From an uncultured Brachyspira sp. (GTDB taxonomy: Bacteria > Spirochaetota > Brachyspiria > Brachyspirales > Brachyspiraceae): a DNA stretch of 15,676 bases. Below, in pieces: positions 8,101-14,467 of this stretch. Every line of letters starts with the position of its first letter. Position 1 is the first letter of the stretch. The stretch lies in NCBI GenBank assembly GCA_934725525.1, contig CAKVCG010000026.1, positions 1 to 15,676 of the forward strand. The letters run 5' to 3'. The position numbers were made by a program, and so were the translations under genes. Under the pieces are notes generated by a model. It saw nothing but the letters and a program-made list of their open reading frames with translations. It did not search any database and was not told the origin of the DNA.

Positions 8101-8646
8101 TTAACTTAATATAAAGTCTACGAAAAATACATCGTCTATTTGACCGTTTCTAAGCATACTATTTATTTCTCTTTTAATATCGGCTTTTAACTGTTCTCTT
8201 CCTTCATTCGTTCTTAATTGATCGAAGTGATAAGAACTTATTATAGCGTATACTCTATCTTTTATCATATAAACTCTTTCGGGAAGTTCCACAGCCAACT
8301 GCTTAATGTTAGTTCTATAACCTAAAACTATACTTACCTTAACATATCTCGTAACATCCACATCCGCAGTGTTTACATTAAAATCAGGAGTAATGGCAAA
8401 ATAAGTCGGAGGCGGTTGTTTTATCATATCGTCCGCGATTCCGCCCTGAACTCCATAAGCTCTACCCACGCCTTTTGAAACGACAAACGCTATAACTGCA
8501 GAGATTAAAGCCACGACTAAAATGGCAGCAATAATCATAAGTATTTTAATAATCATAGGGCTTATGGTAAATTTTTTCTTAGATTTTTCTTCGGATTGTT
8601 CCTCTTCTTCGCCTTCTTCTAATTCTAAATTTTCTTCGTCTGCCAT
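8101..8646 (-). CDS. fliL: Flagellar basal body-associated protein FliL
   Basis: FliL is a single-pass inner-membrane protein that surrounds the stator units and supports motor torque. The 181-residue protein has a strongly acidic cytoplasmic N-terminus (residues 4-20 mostly Glu), a basic KSKKK stop-transfer cluster at 21-25, one membrane helix at about 30-57, and a periplasmic domain with KVSIVLGYR and a C-terminal VFFVDFILS typical of the family. AGGA lies 6 bases before ATG 8646. It is the first gene of the visible operon. In many bacteria fliL follows motA-motB, but here a promoter and an unrelated broken lipoprotein gene lie immediately upstream. Confidence 0.9.
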   Translation of the reverse strand: MADEENLELEEGEEEEQSEEKSKKKFTISPMIIKILMIIAAILVVALISAVIAFVVSKGVGRAYGVQGGIADDMIKQPPPTYFAITPDFNVNTADVDVTRYVKVSIVLGYRTNIKQLAVELPERVYMIKDRVYAIISSYHFDQLRTNEGREQLKADIKREINSMLRNGQIDDVFFVDFILS

Positions 8647-8685
8647 ATTATTTCCTCTCTTAAATATAATATTTTAATTTTTAAT

Positions 8686-8714
8686 ATTATATAGCGATAA
8701 GATAAATATATCAA
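8686..8714 (-). promoter_or_regulatory. Sigma-70-type promoter of fliL-fliM-fliY
   Basis: On the minus strand TTGATA (8709-8714) and a perfect TATAAT (8686-8691) are separated by 17 bases, about 40 bases before fliL. It looks like a housekeeping promoter; I see no sigma-28-like (TAAA / GCCGATAA) element. Confidence 0.7.
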
Positions 8715-8768
8715 TTCTTATGTTAACTTAATAAATATTTACCGCTTTTAAATTAATATCGGTATAGT

Positions 8769-8807
8769 AAAAAAATACTTAACATATTTTTTGAGATACA
8801 TGTTAAG
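8769..8807 (-). terminator. Terminator after the broken lipoprotein gene
   Basis: On the minus strand CTTAACAT (8800-8807) pairs perfectly with ATGTTAAG (8778-8785) around a 14-base loop. Seven Ts (8769-8775) follow two bases later. It lies about 45 bases after the stop of the broken lipoprotein frame and before the fliL promoter. Confidence 0.65.
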
Positions 8808-8852
8808 AAATGATTTTCATTATTAATATGTGTAAAGAAAATATAATAAATA

Positions 8853-9207
8853 TTAATTTTTTGTCATATTATAGGTATTCCCGTCATAAGATAAAGTTCC
8901 TTTGGTAGCGCTTTCAAAATTAACGGTATATTTATCGAAACTATAACTTGTATCGCCTTTTTTTGTTAATACATTTTCGCCCCAATATTTAATAGAAATA
9001 TTTTCTCCTCTAATGTTTCTACCTTACAAGATAAGGATAGCCCGATGAATTTACTGTAAAATCTGTTATTTCGCCATCGCCTTGAACAGTCCAATTTCCT
9101 ATATATTTTGAATCGATTGTTACTATTGGGTTTTCTCTTGATTTACAACTTATAGATAAAGCCGATATAAAAGATAATATAAATATTAGAATAAAAGTTT
9201 TTTTCAT
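8853..9207 (-). pseudogene. Small lipoprotein gene broken by a one-base frameshift
   Basis: ATG 9207 has a strong GGAGG six bases upstream. The first frame encodes 62 residues: a lipoprotein signal ending ALSISC (Cys21), KSRENP, then KYIGNWTVQGDGEITDF, stopping at TAG 9019-9021. A second frame, shifted by one base, continues without a stop to TAA 8853-8855 and encodes about 54 more residues. Its tail (VLTKKGDTS, then GTLSYDGNTYNMTKN) is clearly like the C-terminus of the intact lipoprotein at 11820-12233 (IVTKNSDTS, then GTLSYYGNDYTINKQ). The two frames can only be joined between 9019 and 9026, so one extra base there explains the break. Rejoined, the product would be about 117 residues, probably a small beta-barrel-like lipoprotein (GNW motif near the start). 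It could be a true pseudogene, a sequencing error, or a truncated 62-residue product. Function is unknown. Confidence 0.75.
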
Positions 9208-9222
9208 TTTTGCCTCCGATTA

Positions 9223-9252
9223 AGAATATAATTTATATAAGTATTTTGTCAA
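9223..9252 (-). promoter_or_regulatory. Promoter of the broken lipoprotein gene
   Basis: On the minus strand a perfect TTGACA (9247-9252) is followed after 18 bases by TATTCT (9223-9228), just before the GGAGG ribosome binding site. The intact promoter and ribosome binding site suggest the gene broke recently or is still expressed. Confidence 0.6.
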
Positions 9253-9292
9253 TCATATTTTGTTGAAAAACGGAAAAATAATCAATTTAATA

Positions 9293-9321
9293 TTGTAAAA
9301 AATATTTTTTAATGATAGAAT
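9293..9321 (+). promoter_or_regulatory. Promoter of dnaN
   Basis: TTGTAA (9293-9298) and TAGAAT (9316-9321) are separated by 17 bases, about 55 bases before the dnaN ATG. It is divergent from the lipoprotein promoter. I see no DnaA-box-like TTATCCACA in this gap. Confidence 0.6.
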
Positions 9322-9375
9322 TAAACCATAAAAATAAAATTAGAATAATTTAATAAAATTAAATATGGGGAAGCT

Positions 9376-10503
9376 ATGAAGTTTAGATGTTTTAAAAAAG
9401 ATATAGTAAAATCAATCGGAGTAACCGAAAATGTCGTTGAAGGAAAAGTGATTTACAATATAGAAAGCAATGTGCTTTTTCATCTTTCGGGCAATACGCT
9501 TACATTAACGGCGACTGACGGCTCGGTTTGGGCGAGAAGCAGAATAATATTGGACGATTGCGAGGGAGAAGGTTCGGTTGCAATATACGCTAAAAAAATA
9601 AGTTCTATTTTAAAAGAAATGCCAGACGGTTTAATTTCTATAAATGTCGAAGAAAACGAAAAAATCAATATAGAATCCGAAAACGGAAAAATAAAACACT
9701 TAATAATCGGAATGAAAGCGGACGATTTTCCGCAATATCCAGAAAGTGAAGAAGATATAACTTATACGATGCTTCCGACAAAAGAATTGGTTACTATGAT
9801 TAATAAAACCATAACCTCTATAGCGAAAGAGCCTTTCAAACCCGCTTTAAGAGGAATATATTTTGAAAAAACCGATTCAAAATTTGTGGCGGTTGCAACG
9901 GACGGAAGAAGAATGGCAATTATAGAGAGGGAATTTGACGGAATAGAAAACGGTTCTTTTTCAATAATAATAGAGCCGAAAGTTTTAAATGAAATACTCG
10001 TGACTGCAAATTATGACGAAGTGGAACAGGTAAAAATGGGAGTAGACGGGCAGCAAGTTTATTTTCAAGTGGGAAAATACGATTTCGTTTCAAGTCTTAT
10101 CGAAGGAAAATATCCTAATTTTAGACAAGTTATACCGAAAGAATTCGCTTATAGTTTCAGAGTAAATAAAAACGATTTGCTTGACGCTATAAGAAGAATC
10201 GTGCCTATGATTAACGATGTTCGCTCGAAAAGAATGATATTAAATGTATCCGAAGAATCGCTCAAAGTTAAGGGAATAAATCAGGAAATGGGAGAATCCG
10301 TAGAAGAAATCGACATAAAATATTCGGGCGATGACAATTCCGTTGCTTATAATTATACTTATATTCAAGATGTTATCAAACAGATAGATTCGGAAATTGT
10401 CGCTTTCATGGTAAATAAAGATTCGAGTCCGACTCTTATAAAAGAAATAGAAAGAGACGATTATTATTTTATCATTATGCCAATGAGTATAGGCGAAGAG
10501 TAA
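9376..10503 (+). CDS. dnaN: DNA polymerase III subunit beta (sliding clamp)
   Basis: The beta clamp is a ring-shaped dimer that holds replicative polymerase on DNA and docks other repair and replication proteins. The 375 residues match the family's three-domain length. Typical features are the N-terminal LSGNTLTLTATDGSVWARSR, the domain-2 motif KPALRGIYFE with VATDGRRMAI, the EGKYPNFRQVIP segment, and the C-terminal tail YYFIIMPM where the peptide-binding groove is formed. The start has GGGGAAG just upstream. Unlike many bacteria, neither dnaA, recF nor gyrB is adjacent. A divergent broken lipoprotein gene lies upstream and a VWA-domain gene follows 33 bases downstream on the same strand. Confidence 0.96.
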   Translation: MKFRCFKKDIVKSIGVTENVVEGKVIYNIESNVLFHLSGNTLTLTATDGSVWARSRIILDDCEGEGSVAIYAKKISSILKEMPDGLISINVEENEKINIESENGKIKHLIIGMKADDFPQYPESEEDITYTMLPTKELVTMINKTITSIAKEPFKPALRGIYFEKTDSKFVAVATDGRRMAIIEREFDGIENGSFSIIIEPKVLNEILVTANYDEVEQVKMGVDGQQVYFQVGKYDFVSSLIEGKYPNFRQVIPKEFAYSFRVNKNDLLDAIRRIVPMINDVRSKRMILNVSEESLKVKGINQEMGESVEEIDIKYSGDDNSVAYNYTYIQDVIKQIDSEIVAFMVNKDSSPTLIKEIERDDYYFIIMPMSIGEE

Positions 10504-10536
10504 TTAATTTTTCTTAAATTATTTTCAATTTTTAAA

Positions 10537-11706
10537 ATGAAAAGTAAAAGAGAAAACGCGGATTTAAATAAAAGAAATTTAAATAGATGGCGTTTGATAC
10601 TCGGAAATTTTGCCGAAGATAATTTGAAAGTTGACGGCGAATATTTTGAAATTGACGAAACTTTAAATTTTTTATACGACAGAGAATACTCCGAAAATAA
10701 CGGATATTCCTTAAATAATTTAAACGATTTAAATAATTCAAAAGAAAGAAGACTCGGAAAAGAAAAAAGCGCTTTAACCGTTCCAAAATGGATTTCAAAA
10801 GTCAAAAAATTATTCCCAAAAGAAACCGTTGAAATAATGCAAAATCAGGCTTTAGAAAGATATAAATTAACTGAAATTCTAACGGACGAAGATATACTTA
10901 AAGAAATCGAACCAAATATTGAGCTTTTGAAAAATATTCTCGCTTTCAAAGACACAATGAGCGGAAATGTGAAAAAATTAGCCTACGAAATAGTAAAAAA
11001 AACCGTTGAAGAAATTAAAAAGAAAATGGAAATTGAAATAAAAAAAGTTTTTTACGGACATAAACTTCCAAATTCGACTACGGCAAATAAAGTATTTAAA
11101 AATCTCGATATAAAAAAAACCGTTAGGCATAATTTGAAAAACTATAATTATAAAGATAAAAAATTTTTTGTAGATAAATTATATTTCAATCAAAATATAA
11201 AAAAATATAATCCTTACAATATAATAATTCTTATAGACGAAAGCGGTTCGATGCTAGATTCGGTTATTTATACGAGCATTATGGCTTCAATTTTTGCCAA
11301 TTTGCCTTATTTGTCCGTCAAACTTATAATATTCGATATTTCGGTAGTCGATTTGAGCGAATATACAAGAGAGCCGATAGACATATTATTTAAAGTTCAA
11401 TTAGGCGGAGGAACAGATATCGCACAGGCTTTGGAATACGCGAAAAAAATAACTGTTGCTCCAGACAAAACAATCGTCCTTCTTATAAGCGATTTATTCG
11501 ATAGCAATGATTATAAACTTATGTATAAAGTCGCAAGCGATATAATAGAAAGCGGAAGCAAATTATTCGTTTTAACCGCTTTGGATTATAACGAGAATAT
11601 TAGCTACGATAAAGAAGCTGCAAAACATTTTTCAAAAATAGGAGCGAAAGTCGGAGCTTTAACGCCGAATAAACTTTCAAAATGGATTAGCGAAACTATA
11701 TCTTAA
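10537..11706 (+). CDS. VWA-domain protein of the YehP type
   Basis: This 389-residue cytoplasmic protein resembles the E. coli YehP family, VWA proteins usually encoded with a MoxR/YehL-type AAA+ ATPase and a SWIM zinc-finger protein. The N-terminal part has the family's RWRLILGNFAED (residues 18-28), LNFLYDREY, LTVPKWISKVKKLFPKE and ALERYKLTEILTDEDILKEIEPNIELLKNILAF. The VWA domain covers about 226-389 and has a complete metal-binding MIDAS: Asp234, Ser236 and Ser238 in DESGSM, Thr293 in GGGTD, and Asp319 in SDLFD. It should therefore bind a divalent metal and a protein ligand. No AAA+ partner lies in the window. It begins 33 bases after dnaN and is likely co-transcribed. No clear Shine-Dalgarno precedes ATG 10537. 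The molecular role of the family is not well established. Confidence 0.85.
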   Translation: MKSKRENADLNKRNLNRWRLILGNFAEDNLKVDGEYFEIDETLNFLYDREYSENNGYSLNNLNDLNNSKERRLGKEKSALTVPKWISKVKKLFPKETVEIMQNQALERYKLTEILTDEDILKEIEPNIELLKNILAFKDTMSGNVKKLAYEIVKKTVEEIKKKMEIEIKKVFYGHKLPNSTTANKVFKNLDIKKTVRHNLKNYNYKDKKFFVDKLYFNQNIKKYNPYNIIILIDESGSMLDSVIYTSIMASIFANLPYLSVKLIIFDISVVDLSEYTREPIDILFKVQLGGGTDIAQALEYAKKITVAPDKTIVLLISDLFDSNDYKLMYKVASDIIESGSKLFVLTALDYNENISYDKEAAKHFSKIGAKVGALTPNKLSKWISETIS

Positions 11707-11740
11707 CTTAATTAAGATTATAAAATCTTAATATCAAAAT

Positions 11741-11782
11741 AAAAGCAGAATAAATATTATTAACAAATATTATTCCGCTTTT
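11741..11782. terminator. Bidirectional terminator between the VWA gene and the lipoprotein gene
   Basis: AAAAGC-A-GAATAA on the left pairs with TTATTC-C-GCTTTT on the right, with an AT-rich inner stem, and is T-rich on both strands past the arms. It sits between two convergent genes. A second, smaller hairpin (ATTAAGATT/AATCTTAAT, 11711-11731) lies just after the VWA stop and may add to termination on the plus strand. Confidence 0.75.
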
Positions 11783-11819
11783 AATTCTTTATTTTAATTT
11801 TCGTTCCCACTGTAAGCTA

Positions 11820-12233
11820 TTATTGTTTATTAATAGTGTAATCATTACCATAATAACTTAAAGTTCCATTTACAGAGCTACTGAAAGAAAAAGTGGCATC
11901 TCCCACAGTCCAACTTGTGTCGCTATTTTTGGTTACAATAGAACCAAAGTCTACAGTTGTATCGCTTCCAGCATAGCCATATTGGCCACCATTAATGAAG
12001 CGACCTTCTCTGTCATAAACATATACACCTGCACTATAACCTGAACCTGAACTATCATACTCTACATTGATTAAAAGGGCTCTATTTGTAGTAGTTCCAT
12101 AAACCCAAGTTCCATAATATTGGGATGGAATTTCCACAGCAGCTGGTTTTTCGTTCGATTTACAGCTTATAGATAAAGCCATAACTAAAGCTCCTACGAC
12201 CATGTAGGTGAAAATTGTTTTGATATTCTTCAT
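11820..12233 (-). CDS. Small lipoprotein, intact paralogue of the broken gene at 8853-9207
   Basis: The 137-residue protein has a signal peptide with hydrophobic residues about 7-20 and a relaxed spirochaete lipobox SISC (Cys24), followed by KSNEKP. It should be exported and lipid-anchored. The mature part starts with QYYGTWVYG and is rich in Gly, Ser, Tyr and Thr in alternating patterns (YSAGVYVYD, TFSFSSSVNGTLSYYGNDYTINK). This suggests a small antiparallel beta barrel of lipocalin-like size; that fold is inference. Signal, GTW/GNW motif and C-terminal GTLSYxGNxY are shared with the broken gene upstream of dnaN. The start has AGGAGG 8 bases upstream. I could not find a convincing promoter; the long upstream region contains a palindromic repeat and a GCTTT tandem tract. 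Function unknown. Confidence 0.8.
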   Translation of the reverse strand: MKNIKTIFTYMVVGALVMALSISCKSNEKPAAVEIPSQYYGTWVYGTTTNRALLINVEYDSSGSGYSAGVYVYDREGRFINGGQYGYAGSDTTVDFGSIVTKNSDTSWTVGDATFSFSSSVNGTLSYYGNDYTINKQ

Positions 12234-12372
12234 GCGAATATCCTCCTTTTGTAAAAAAATTAAATTGATTTATAACTAAATAGAGATTTTTAATTCTCTC
12301 TGATAAGTTATCGAAAGTAAACGAAGTTAAAAAAGATTTAATTAAATTTAGAATTGCAAAATTATTTTCACT

Positions 12373-12440
12373 GTCATTGCGAGCGTTAGCGTGGCAATCC
12401 AAACAAATTGGATTACTTCGGGCTTTGCCCTCGTAATGAC
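12373..12440. repeat. Dispersed imperfect palindrome (GTCATTGCGAG type)
   Basis: GTCATTGCGAG (12373-12383) pairs with CTCGTAATGAC (12430-12440) with one G-T-type mismatch. Inside, AATCCAA and TTGGATT form a second stem around ACAAA. The whole is a roughly 68-base imperfect inverted repeat, much more GC-rich than its surroundings. Elements of this CATTGCGAG form are known as dispersed intergenic palindromes in several bacterial groups. A second, partial copy lies at 14822-14845 in this same window. Confidence 0.75.
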
Positions 12441-12539
12441 GGTTTTTCCAAATATTGCAAAATAATACGCCTAAAAATTTAAGAGTTTTAGAAAATTGCG
12501 ATATATAAAATTTAAAATTATTTAAAAGATATAATAATG

Positions 12540-12593
12540 GCTTTGCTTTGCTTTGCTTTGCTTTGCTTTGCTTTGCTTTGCTTTGCTTTGCTT
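12540..12593. repeat. GCTTT pentanucleotide tandem repeat, 10.8 copies
   Basis: Ten perfect GCTTT units plus a partial GCTT run without interruption for 54 bases. Perfect tracts of this length change copy number by slipped-strand mispairing. It lies about 114 bases after the TPR gene stop and about 305 bases upstream of the lipoprotein start (both minus strand), outside any convincing gene. Confidence 0.97.
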
Positions 12594-12675
12594 AACAAAA
12601 TTACAGTATTTCTCTTCATGTTTTTATAATCCATACAGATTTTTTTCATTAATTTAATTGAATTATACGATATTC

Positions 12676-12710
12676 AAAAAATTTGTAAATAGTTCAGCTA
12701 AAAAATTTAC
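12676..12710 (-). terminator. Weak terminator-like hairpin after the TPR gene
   Basis: On the minus strand GTAAAT (12705-12710) overlaps the TPR gene stop and pairs with ATTTAC (12685-12690). Six Ts (12676-12681) follow three bases later. The stem is only six AT-rich pairs, so this is tentative. Confidence 0.35.
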
Positions 12711-13933
12711 TGCAAATTAATTACTGTTCTATATAAAAAATCTCTTCTTTCCGTAGCGTATTTTGTTCTCGGAGAGCTTGGATATTCTTCTATATATTGA
12801 TTATAAATTTGATAAGCCTTGTTAAAATCTCGCACATTATTATTTCCTCTTTCGTATATTTCTGCAAGAAGAAGCAAAGCGTCTGGTTTTTTGCTAAATT
12901 TATTATCCGCGCTCAACGATTTTTCAAGTATATTTACTCCGTCAGATATTTTTCCTATTCTTTTCAAACTGTCGGCAATTTCGTATGAAGCGTTTCCATA
13001 GATTGGAGTTTTCGCGTATTTATTTATAACCTCGTTAAAATAATTAATCGCCTCTTCGTTATTGTTTTCCGATTTTCTAACTATTCCCATAGAATATAGC
13101 GCGGCGGCTTTTTGATTATTATTTGCGTTATTCAAATCGTAAGCCTTTTTATACATATCGAAAGCCTTCGTATAATCTTTGTTGTTATTGTAAATATCGG
13201 CTATTCTAAAATGACTGTAAACGGAATATTTTGAATTAGGATATTGAGAGATAACATTGCTATAATTATTTACGGCGTTTGAATAATCTTTTATATTTTT
13301 TAGTTCTTCCGCCGAATTAAATAAAGTTAAAGTTTCTGGATTTTCGCTTCTTCTATTTTGAGAATTTTCAGAAGACAAATTTAAAGAATTCGTAGAAACA
13401 TTATTATTTGTAATTGAAATTTGACTCGAGCTGTCCGCAATAATGCTACTAATATTATTATCGTTATTAGTCATTATGTCTCTTTCTGCATCTAATAACA
13501 TAGCGTTTGTATTCATATTACTTTCATTTGAAACGCTATTTGTTACATTAATCGTATAAATATATCTTCTTATAATATTTTCTTCGTTATCGACTTGAAA
13601 ATTCAATTTTGCGATTCCAGAAGTTAAAGTAGTAAAAGTTAAAAAACTGTTCGTTTTGTCTCTCGTAAATCTCACGAAATCTAAATTAGTCGAATAGCTC
13701 GTTATACGAATATACCTGTCAAAATTCGTTGCGTTTAATCTAATCGAAAAAAGCGTATTATTCGCCAAATCGACTGTTTTTATAAAATCGCTTTCCAAAG
13801 GTCCGCCTTTAGTTCTGTTTATAGTTTCGTTCGTCACAACTCGATTATCGGGATTAACCGTTATTGTATTTTGAGCGAAAAGAGAAGTAAACATAATTAA
13901 ATTAACGATAAATAAAAAAATCTTAAATCGCAT
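12707..13933 (-). CDS. Secreted TPR-repeat protein
   Basis: The 408-residue protein starts with a signal peptide (hydrophobic residues 4-18, likely cleavage after Ala20 in LFA-QN), so it is probably periplasmic or outer-membrane associated. Residues about 21-133 form a beta-strand-rich domain I do not recognise. Residues about 134-200 are an Asn/Ser-rich low-complexity linker. Residues about 205-400 hold at least five TPR-like helical repeats (DYSNAVNNYSNVISQYPNS, DYTKAFDMYKKAYDL, NEEAINYFNEVINKY, AYQIYNQYIEEYPSS). This arrangement resembles periplasmic assembly proteins such as CpoB/YbgF or BamD, but no specific role can be assigned. AGGAG lies 6 bases before the ATG and overlaps the stop of the upstream membrane-protein gene, nine bases away, indicating an operon. 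Confidence 0.82.
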   Translation of the reverse strand: MRFKIFLFIVNLIMFTSLFAQNTITVNPDNRVVTNETINRTKGGPLESDFIKTVDLANNTLFSIRLNATNFDRYIRITSYSTNLDFVRFTRDKTNSFLTFTTLTSGIAKLNFQVDNEENIIRRYIYTINVTNSVSNESNMNTNAMLLDAERDIMTNNDNNISSIIADSSSQISITNNNVSTNSLNLSSENSQNRRSENPETLTLFNSAEELKNIKDYSNAVNNYSNVISQYPNSKYSVYSHFRIADIYNNNKDYTKAFDMYKKAYDLNNANNNQKAAALYSMGIVRKSENNNEEAINYFNEVINKYAKTPIYGNASYEIADSLKRIGKISDGVNILEKSLSADNKFSKKPDALLLLAEIYERGNNNVRDFNKAYQIYNQYIEEYPSSPRTKYATERRDFLYRTVINLQ

Positions 13934-13942
13934 AAATATCTC

Positions 13943-14275
13943 CTATTCTTTATTTTGATTATTTAGTTTCTTCGTTTTTTGAATTTTAGCGTAATTTTTT
14001 GAATATTCTATTTGTTCCATATCCAAATTATTTTTTGTCGAAAGCATCTCGCCTTTAATAATTTTTTCCTCGTCCTCTTTCATAGTCGCTACCGCTCTTG
14101 AATTTTCTTCTTCGGGGCTTAAATGAACTACTTTCGATTTACTACGAAAACCGATTAAAATTCCAATTAATACGGTTAAAACAAGCCATGCCGATATAAT
14201 TGTAGTTAAAAATAAAACTCTTTTTGTTTCATACAAATTTTTAAATAAATCTTTAATTTTTCCAATCATTGCCAT
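13943..14275 (-). CDS. Small single-pass membrane protein of unknown function
   Basis: The 110-residue protein has a basic amphipathic N-terminus (about 5-19), one membrane helix at about 20-43 (VLFLTTIISAWLVLTVLIGILIGF), a basic RSKSK after it, and a charged tail rich in Lys, Glu and Asn with coiled-coil-like character at about 60-105. It is most likely anchored in the inner membrane; topology is not certain. I do not recognise a family. The ATG at 14275 is preferred over the one two codons later because the only Shine-Dalgarno-like GAGG is already 11 bases upstream of it. It is the first gene of a two-gene operon with the secreted TPR protein, which suggests that the two work together at the envelope. 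Confidence 0.7.
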   Translation of the reverse strand: MAMIGKIKDLFKNLYETKRVLFLTTIISAWLVLTVLIGILIGFRSKSKVVHLSPEEENSRAVATMKEDEEKIIKGEMLSTKNNLDMEQIEYSKNYAKIQKTKKLNNQNKE

Positions 14276-14353
14276 TTATAATTTTGCCTCTATAAAAATT
14301 AAAATAAATTCATAAAAAATAAAAAACTACTTAACATAATATTCGTAATATTT

Positions 14354-14381
14354 ATTATAGAGTATAGAAAAAAAATTTCAA
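14354..14381 (-). promoter_or_regulatory. Promoter of the membrane protein-TPR operon
   Basis: On the minus strand TTGAAA (14376-14381) and a perfect TATAAT (14354-14359) are separated by 16 bases, about 80 bases before ATG 14275. It is divergent from the tmRNA promoter, with about 27 bases between the two -35 boxes. Confidence 0.55.
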
Positions 14382-14408
14382 TAATTAGTTTCAAGTAAAA
14401 TAAAATAG

Positions 14409-14436
14409 TTGACAATTTTAAAAAAAATACTATTAT
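14409..14436 (+). promoter_or_regulatory. Promoter of ssrA (tmRNA)
   Basis: A perfect TTGACA (14409-14414) and TATTAT (14431-14436) are separated by 16 bases, about 31 bases before the mature tmRNA 5' end. The distance leaves room for a short leader removed by RNase P. Confidence 0.65.
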
Positions 14437-14467
14437 ATATAGATTTTGAATATATCGTTCTTTGAAA

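Larger units (their letters stand above)
12234..12706. other. Gene-poor region of about 470 bases with two repeat elements
   Basis: No convincing gene lies here. From left to right: the AGGAGG ribosome binding site of the lipoprotein; an AT-rich leader with a near-palindromic TGATAAGTTATCGA (12302-12315) and a short AGAGA/TCTCT hairpin (12284-12301); an imperfect palindromic repeat (12373-12440); about 95 bases of AT-rich sequence; the GCTTT tandem tract (12540-12593); and a weak hairpin next to the stop of the TPR gene. Both flanking genes point left, so the region is the 3' flank of one and the upstream region of the other. Confidence 0.7.

Noticed and set aside
9208..9375. Possible replication origin next to dnaN
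   Set aside because: The gap is AT-rich but shows no DnaA-box-like sequences and no dnaA neighbour; divergent promoters explain it.
10464..10805. Two minus-strand open frames antisense to the dnaN end and VWA start
   Set aside because: They lie opposite well-identified genes, are Phe/Leu/Ser-rich as expected for antisense reading of Lys/Glu-rich genes, and have no domain pattern.
12302..12315. Near-palindrome TGATAAGTTATCGA upstream of the lipoprotein as an operator
   Set aside because: Imperfect at its outer position, with no identifiable promoter nearby and no related copy in the window.
12160..12402. Minus-strand open frame of 80 codons covering the start of the intact lipoprotein and the palindromic repeat
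   Set aside because: It begins at a TTG within the dispersed repeat, has no ribosome binding site, and overlaps the well-supported lipoprotein start in another frame.
12518..12619. 33-codon minus-strand frame crossing the GCTTT tract (KAKQS repeats)
   Set aside because: No Shine-Dalgarno before its ATG, and a pentanucleotide repeat without stops is open in every frame by chance.
8776..14338. Shared 11-base TACTTAACATA at 8776-8786 and 14328-14338, considered as a common operator
   Set aside because: The first copy is one arm of a terminator hairpin followed by a T-run; the second has no partner arm. With such AT-rich sequence the match is probably chance.
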